64,000 nt of DNA from Hypomyces perniciosus (taxonomy: Eukaryota > Ascomycota > Sordariomycetes > Hypocreales > Hypocreaceae), in the NCBI GenBank assembly GCA_008477525.1, contig SPDT01000002.1, forward strand, positions 124,001-188,000, given 5' to 3'. The notes beneath the pieces are model-generated. The model saw nothing but the letters and a program-made list of their open reading frames with translations. It was not told where the DNA came from and did not search any database. The first letter of the stretch is position 1, and every line of letters begins with the position of its first letter. This document shows, piece after piece, positions 62,375-64,000 of the stretch. Both the position numbers and the translations under genes were made by a program.

Positions 62375-64000
62375 CCTTTAATTAAAGAAGCTTTTATAAC
62401 CTTTCTTTAACTGCAGGATATTAAAATATTTAGTATTATAGTATTAAATAGTCCCTTTAAAGCTCTTTTATACTTATATTGCTAAGATAGCTGCTTATAA
62501 CTATTATAGCACCAACTATAACGCAATGTTAACGCCCTATTATATAAGCTCCGGTTATATAACTAGGCCTTAATATATTCCTAGCTATAGCTTTCTATAA
62601 AGCCTTAAGGCTTTCTTGCTCTCTATAGTATAATAATAATATTTGCCTCAACCTGCTTTTCTGTATTATAATAGTTTATATTATCCTTTAACTTGGCTGC
62701 GCTATTGTAAAGCATATACTTAACCAATTATAAATTCCTTTAAATCCCCCTTTATTCCTGAATTTATAATAATGCCTCTATAGCCTAGCCTTTATCCTTT
62801 AAACCCTATATCTATAGGAAACTAATTATAAGCGAGATAAATATAAATGCCTTAAACCTTACCCTATAGCCTAACCTAGCCTAATAGACTATAGTTTTAG
62901 CTATAAAGTTAATGCCTTTCCTTTTTCTCTTTAAAACCTTATAAAAATCTAGCATTAATAGTTACTATATATATTTAATAAATATAATTATTAAGGATAA
63001 TAACCTTTATTATTAATTCTATTTTTTCAGTTAAAAAAAAAAAAAAGGCTTAGTTTAATAAAAAGAATAAAAATAAACCTTTAAATAGGAAATCTTAAAG
63101 TAAATAGCTGAAAAATAAAACCTTAAAGTATAAATTAAAGTTTAAATTAAAGCCTTAAATATACCTTGACTATTAAACTTTAAAAATAATAACTTATTTA
63201 GCTGTTACGAAATTAAAGACCTTAAGTAATTTAATAGTAAATAAAAGGATATTATTAAATATTAATAAAAATATATTAATTAGTGTTTTTAAATTAATAT
63301 TACTTTTATAGGTAATTAATTAATTTTTTTAATTAAATTTAAAAAAATCTTATATATTATAAGTCTTTTAAAAAGAGATATATACTAATTATAATAAAAG
63401 AACTTTAATATTATTATCGAGAATCTTAATAACCCTGCCTAGTAATATTAAAAGATTAATATAGCACTTTTCATTAATTTTAATAAATAATATAAAACAA
63501 TTAATTTATTTTAAAAAGTATTATAGTCTTTTAATAATATATATATATTAAATAAGCCTTTCTAAAACTTTATAGTAAAGTTATTTATACTAGGCAGTAA
63601 ATATAGTAAAACTATTAACTAGATAATAAAGGCTTTAAAGATAAAGGTCTTTTAAAAGCTTATTAATACTATAAAGACTTAAATAATTAAACTAAATAAG
63701 TTTAATTTTACTGAATAGTGCTAACTTTATTAAACTATTTATAATAGGCTTTAAGAGGGCACTTACTATAACGCCCTCTATACTGCCTAAATAGGCTAGC
63801 GTTAATAAAGCTATTAATAATAGTAGTATTAATATTAACAGCAATATTATTAACACTAACAGAATAATTAAACTACTGCCCTAGCGCTAGCTAGCAATTT
63901 AATACAGCTAAATACTATATATACCCTGCTACCTTACCTTTAAATCTCTTATAAAGAATATATCGCTAAAAGACTATACTTTTACTATAAAAAAGTAAAC
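62375..64000. repeat. Repeat copy 2 of the inverted pair (with 50,560-52,200)
   Basis: Reverse complement of 50,560-52,200, starting immediately after LTR d and running to the end of the window. Fully degraded. Confidence 0.65.

Larger units (their letters stand above)
30620..64000. repeat. AT-rich RIP-mutated retrotransposon block
   Basis: More than 33 kb at roughly one-quarter G+C with no intact gene. Surviving C residues are mostly in CpT and CpC (and G in ApG and GpG), while CpA and CpG are nearly absent and TpA is very frequent. This is the footprint of repeat-induced point mutation. Decayed reverse transcriptases can still be read (see entries below). Sub-blocks are listed separately; parts not listed, including 30,620-32,624, 43.2-46.6, 47.1-50.5 and 56.95-58.98 kb, hold only degraded, stop-filled sequence in which I cannot define boundaries. 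Confidence 0.9.

Noticed and set aside
30620..64000. CRISPR-like or satellite arrays
   Set aside because: Repeats are few, long and diverged (LTRs and element bodies), not short regularly spaced units.

Overview
The window looks like nuclear DNA of a filamentous ascomycete (Pezizomycotina; an Aspergillus/Penicillium-like mould fits best, but the genus is not proven). The evidence is short GT-AG introns of about 50-80 nt with CTAAC/CTGAC-type branch points, fungal-specific families (Goodbye-NACHT STAND protein, HET protein, hydrophobins, GT34 glycosyltransferase, fungal secreted phospholipase A2, HAD-type terpene cyclase), and long AT-rich blocks of RIP-mutated retrotransposons.

Layout: 1-1,228 is a RIP-degraded copia fragment. 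1,229-30,620 is a gene island of normal composition. In order it holds a GT34 glycosyltransferase (minus), a five-exon NLR-like STAND protein (minus), a divergent pair of compact eight-cysteine hydrophobins (13.2-15.0 kb), an initiator tRNA-Met gene (minus), an FAD-dependent oxidoreductase (plus), a HAD-type terpene cyclase with the DxDTT motif (plus), a secreted phospholipase A2 (plus), a broken HET-domain gene (minus), and a secreted GH23-like lysozyme/transglycosylase (minus). From 30,620 to the end I find no intact gene, only stacked, nested and inverted LTR-retrotransposon relics (at least two copia families and one gypsy family), with a few short patches that escaped mutation.

The most unusual item is the tRNA gene at 16,053-16,234. 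Removing two segments of exactly 55 nt leaves a perfect 72-nt eukaryotic initiator tRNA-Met. Both segments look like spliceosomal introns (GTATGT/GTAAGC, CTAAC, CAG/TAG), and neither sits at the usual 37/38 tRNA intron site. The first intron carries a B-box-like motif at the same gene position the B box would have in an intronless tRNA.

Both innate-recognition-type genes are disrupted as read: the STAND gene by one base missing in a homopolymer inside its Goodbye domain, and the HET gene by two in-frame stops. The oxidoreductase and terpene cyclase are neighbours and could belong to a small terpenoid pathway, but no other pathway gene is visible. The best-preserved copia element (54,329-61,452) has a primer-binding site that matches the initiator tRNA anticodon arm. 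All gene models were built by hand from splice signals and reading frame; no similarity search was run.
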